Shown piece by piece: positions 4,812-6,288 of a DNA stretch of 6,288 nt (within the stretch, counting starts at the first letter, position 1; every line of letters starts with the position of its first letter). The position numbers and the translations under genes were made by a program. The DNA comes from CAYOCE01 sp964402405 (GTDB lineage: Bacteria; Pseudomonadota; Alphaproteobacteria; UBA7879): positions 1 to 6,288 of the forward strand of contig CAYOCE010000062.1 of the NCBI GenBank assembly GCA_964402405.1, read 5' to 3'. Under the pieces are notes generated by a model. That model saw nothing but the letters and a program-made list of their open reading frames with translations. It was not told the DNA's origin and ran no database searches.

Positions 4812-5561
4812 AAAAATTATCCCGCCTGATTTTTCCTCCTGAAGAGATTTCTCAGGGGGAGTCCCATACTGAAACATATCCTGTGTCCAAAGGGCTCCTT
4901 GGAATTCATCATTAATTTCCCCATGAATTTCTTGTCGACCTAAGGAGGATCCCTCATAAGATTCCATAATATGATTTAAAAAGGCCTCAGGGAGGTTGTC
5001 TTTATTATCATACGTACTTCCTCGCGTTATGTAACAAGTGGGATCTTTCATCAACGTTTGTAGCAAAGGGATGGGCCGAGGAGTTGTTGTAACAATGACC
5101 CGTGGATTTGTTCCCAATCGCAGGCTAAACATCAACTGATCCCAAGTTTCCTGGGCATTGTAAAATTTAGCAAGTTCATCAACCCATGCTGCATCAAACT
5201 GAGGTCCCCGTAGCTGATCATAGCTTACGGAACTAAAAACTTGAGCTATAGCTCCACATGGCCATTCAAGGGTTTTGCGGGAGGACCTATAAATAGGACA
5301 GTCTTCCTTTGGATACAAACTCAACAGGCCGCTGGTGCCGTGGATCATCACATCCTCCACATCCCGCTCTGTGTCGCCAATGAGGGCAATGTGCGTGGCT
5401 TTCTTTTGTTGAACCCAAGACTTAATTGTTTCTGCTCCTGTACGGGTTTTCCCAAACCCTCGTCCTGCCAGAATTAGCCATATTCGCCAGCCTTCATCAG
5501 GCTCTAATTGATTTTGCCGTGCTATTTCTTTCCAATCGTACAGATGATTTTGATTCTGCAT
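4743..5561 (-). pseudogene. Phage/GTA-type terminase large subunit, C-terminally truncated
   Basis: The frame encodes 272 residues, against roughly 400-450 for intact members of this DNA-packaging terminase family (COG5323-like, as in gene transfer agents and tailed phages). The ATPase motor is complete: Walker A in LAGRGFGKTRTGAE (31-44), Walker B with the catalytic glutamate in FDAAWVDELAKF (122-133), and the coupling motif VIVTTTPRP (155-163). The segment EGSSLGRQEIHGEINDEFQGALWTQ (203-227) is the usual linker. The protein then reaches GGIIFVDPP (246-254), where Asp252 matches the first acidic residue of the RNase H-like nuclease, and stops matching. Residues 255-272 are encoded by a palindromic element. 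The nuclease is lost, so packaging is impossible and this is a prophage relic. AAGGA lies seven bases before the start. The gene follows the replication gene by 38 bases. Confidence 0.88.
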
Positions 5562-5599
5562 TTTAGTATCCTTTTTGTTACCTGTTTAATTTGGAATGA

Positions 5600-6288
5600 T
5601 TAGACAGAAACCACCCTGACTTTCTTTCCACAACACCTATGAACAATCTCTTTCAAAGTATCTGAAAATCTCTGGTTAATTTGATCTACCATAAATTGAT
5701 TGGGGGCTTGGAGAGTCAGACAATTCTTGTCACTTTTCCCCTCTTGAACATTTGTAAACCAAGCGATATAGGTAGCAACGCCGAGGTTACCCACGAGAGA
5801 TTTCTGAACCTTTTTAAAGGGCGCTGAGGTGTGGGGATTGTCTTGGATGGCCAACAACCAGCTGGCCAGCTTATCCTCTCCCGTGATTTTTTGAGAAGAT
5901 GACTCCGGAAGGCGATCCCCAATGCCATAGGCTCCTTCCTTTATTTTCTGAATGTTTGCTGGATCAAGGGCCCAATCCAAGGTGACTTTCCAGGTGGATC
6001 CTTTTTCTCCCATTAAAAACTTACTGGTGACGATTTTTTGGCAATAGGCCCCCCACTCATTCAAACTATCCTGAAACTGATTCTTCAGAACCGCGTTCAT
6101 TTTCTGCGAGCGCTCCTTGGTCATGGAAACAGGGGTGTTTCCTACTACGAGATTATCATTCCAAAGCAAAAGCATTTTATTCTCTCTCCCTAGGGAAACT
6201 GTTTCATTGCCGCCCTCCAACATTTTATTTTTCATTTCTATGGAGATCATCTCTTTCTCTTTGGCCTCTAATGAGAGAGAGTCTAATG
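5600..6288 (-). CDS. Phage replication-type protein with C-terminal DnaA domain I-like module (5' end outside window)
   Basis: The frame is open to the window edge: twelve sense codons precede the first visible ATG at 6250. The true start is probably beyond 6288, and 216 residues follow from that ATG. Numbered from the ATG, residues 75-110 (SKFLMGEKGSTWKVTLDWALDPANIQKIKEGAYG) resemble the C-terminal 'W-k-v-t-f-D-W-l-l-kp-N-i-kI-EGnY' segment of phage replication-initiation proteins that usually begin with a helix-turn-helix. Residues about 148-214 match the DnaA N-terminal domain pattern, with YIAWFTNVQ, then LTLQAPNQFMVDQINQRFSDTLKEI. In DnaA this domain self-associates and recruits helicase. 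The likely role is phage or plasmid origin firing or helicase loading. No ATPase or DnaA DNA-binding domain is seen in the visible part. It lies just upstream of the truncated terminase in the same direction, so the two were probably co-transcribed. The domain match is good; the function is inferred. Confidence 0.75.
   Translation of the reverse strand, partial: LDSLSLEAKEKEMISIEMKNKMLEGGNETVSLGRENKMLLLWNDNLVVGNTPVSMTKERSQKMNAVLKNQFQDSLNEWGAYCQKIVTSKFLMGEKGSTWKVTLDWALDPANIQKIKEGAYGIGDRLPESSSQKITGEDKLASWLLAIQDNPHTSAPFKKVQKSLVGNLGVATYIAWFTNVQEGKSDKNCLTLQAPNQFMVDQINQRFSDTLKEIVHRCCGKKVRVVSV

Noticed and set aside
6248..6250. ATG at 6250 as the true start of the DnaA_N-containing protein
   Set aside because: The frame stays open to the window edge, there is only a purine-rich stretch and no clear Shine-Dalgarno, and an N-terminal helix-turn-helix is expected upstream.

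Overview
The window looks like a piece of an alphaproteobacterial genome, probably from a reduced or host-associated lineage of the Holosporales/Rickettsiales type. The clues are a transhydrogenase split into separate alpha and beta genes, moderate GC, many small palindromic repeats between genes, and phage remnants. The lineage is inferred from gene style; no rRNA or marker gene is present to settle it.

Left part (1-3346, all + strand): after about 215 non-coding bases come the membrane half of the proton-translocating NAD(P) transhydrogenase alpha subunit (216-515) and the beta subunit pntB (526-1926), 10 bases apart with the pntB ribosome binding site at the alpha stop codon. The NAD-binding alpha part (PntAA) that the enzyme also needs is not in the window. 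A 97-base gap with a palindrome and a possible RBS-masking inverted repeat leads to an AtoE-type short-chain fatty acid transporter (2024-3346).

Middle part (3347-4742): a small ribbon-helix-helix protein resembling a type II antitoxin (3423-3635) sits behind a ladder of four 10-bp repeats that looks like its operator; no toxin follows. The next 1.1 kb has no protein gene. It holds three ~97-bp REPIN-like elements whose end hairpins show compensatory base changes, a tRNA with anticodon CAU (best read as the lysidine-type tRNA-Ile2), a tRNA-Gly(GCC), and several smaller hairpins.

Right part (4743-6288, - strand): a decayed prophage segment. A phage replication-type protein ending in a DnaA domain I-like module (running off the window) is followed by a terminase large subunit whose ATPase half is intact. 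Its nuclease half is missing: the reading frame runs into an ~80-bp palindromic element bounded by 12-bp direct repeats and stops there. The most interesting signals are the covarying REPIN-like family, the element that caps the terminase in frame, and the DnaA_N module on a phage replication protein. I did not find clear evidence of a wholly new multi-gene system.
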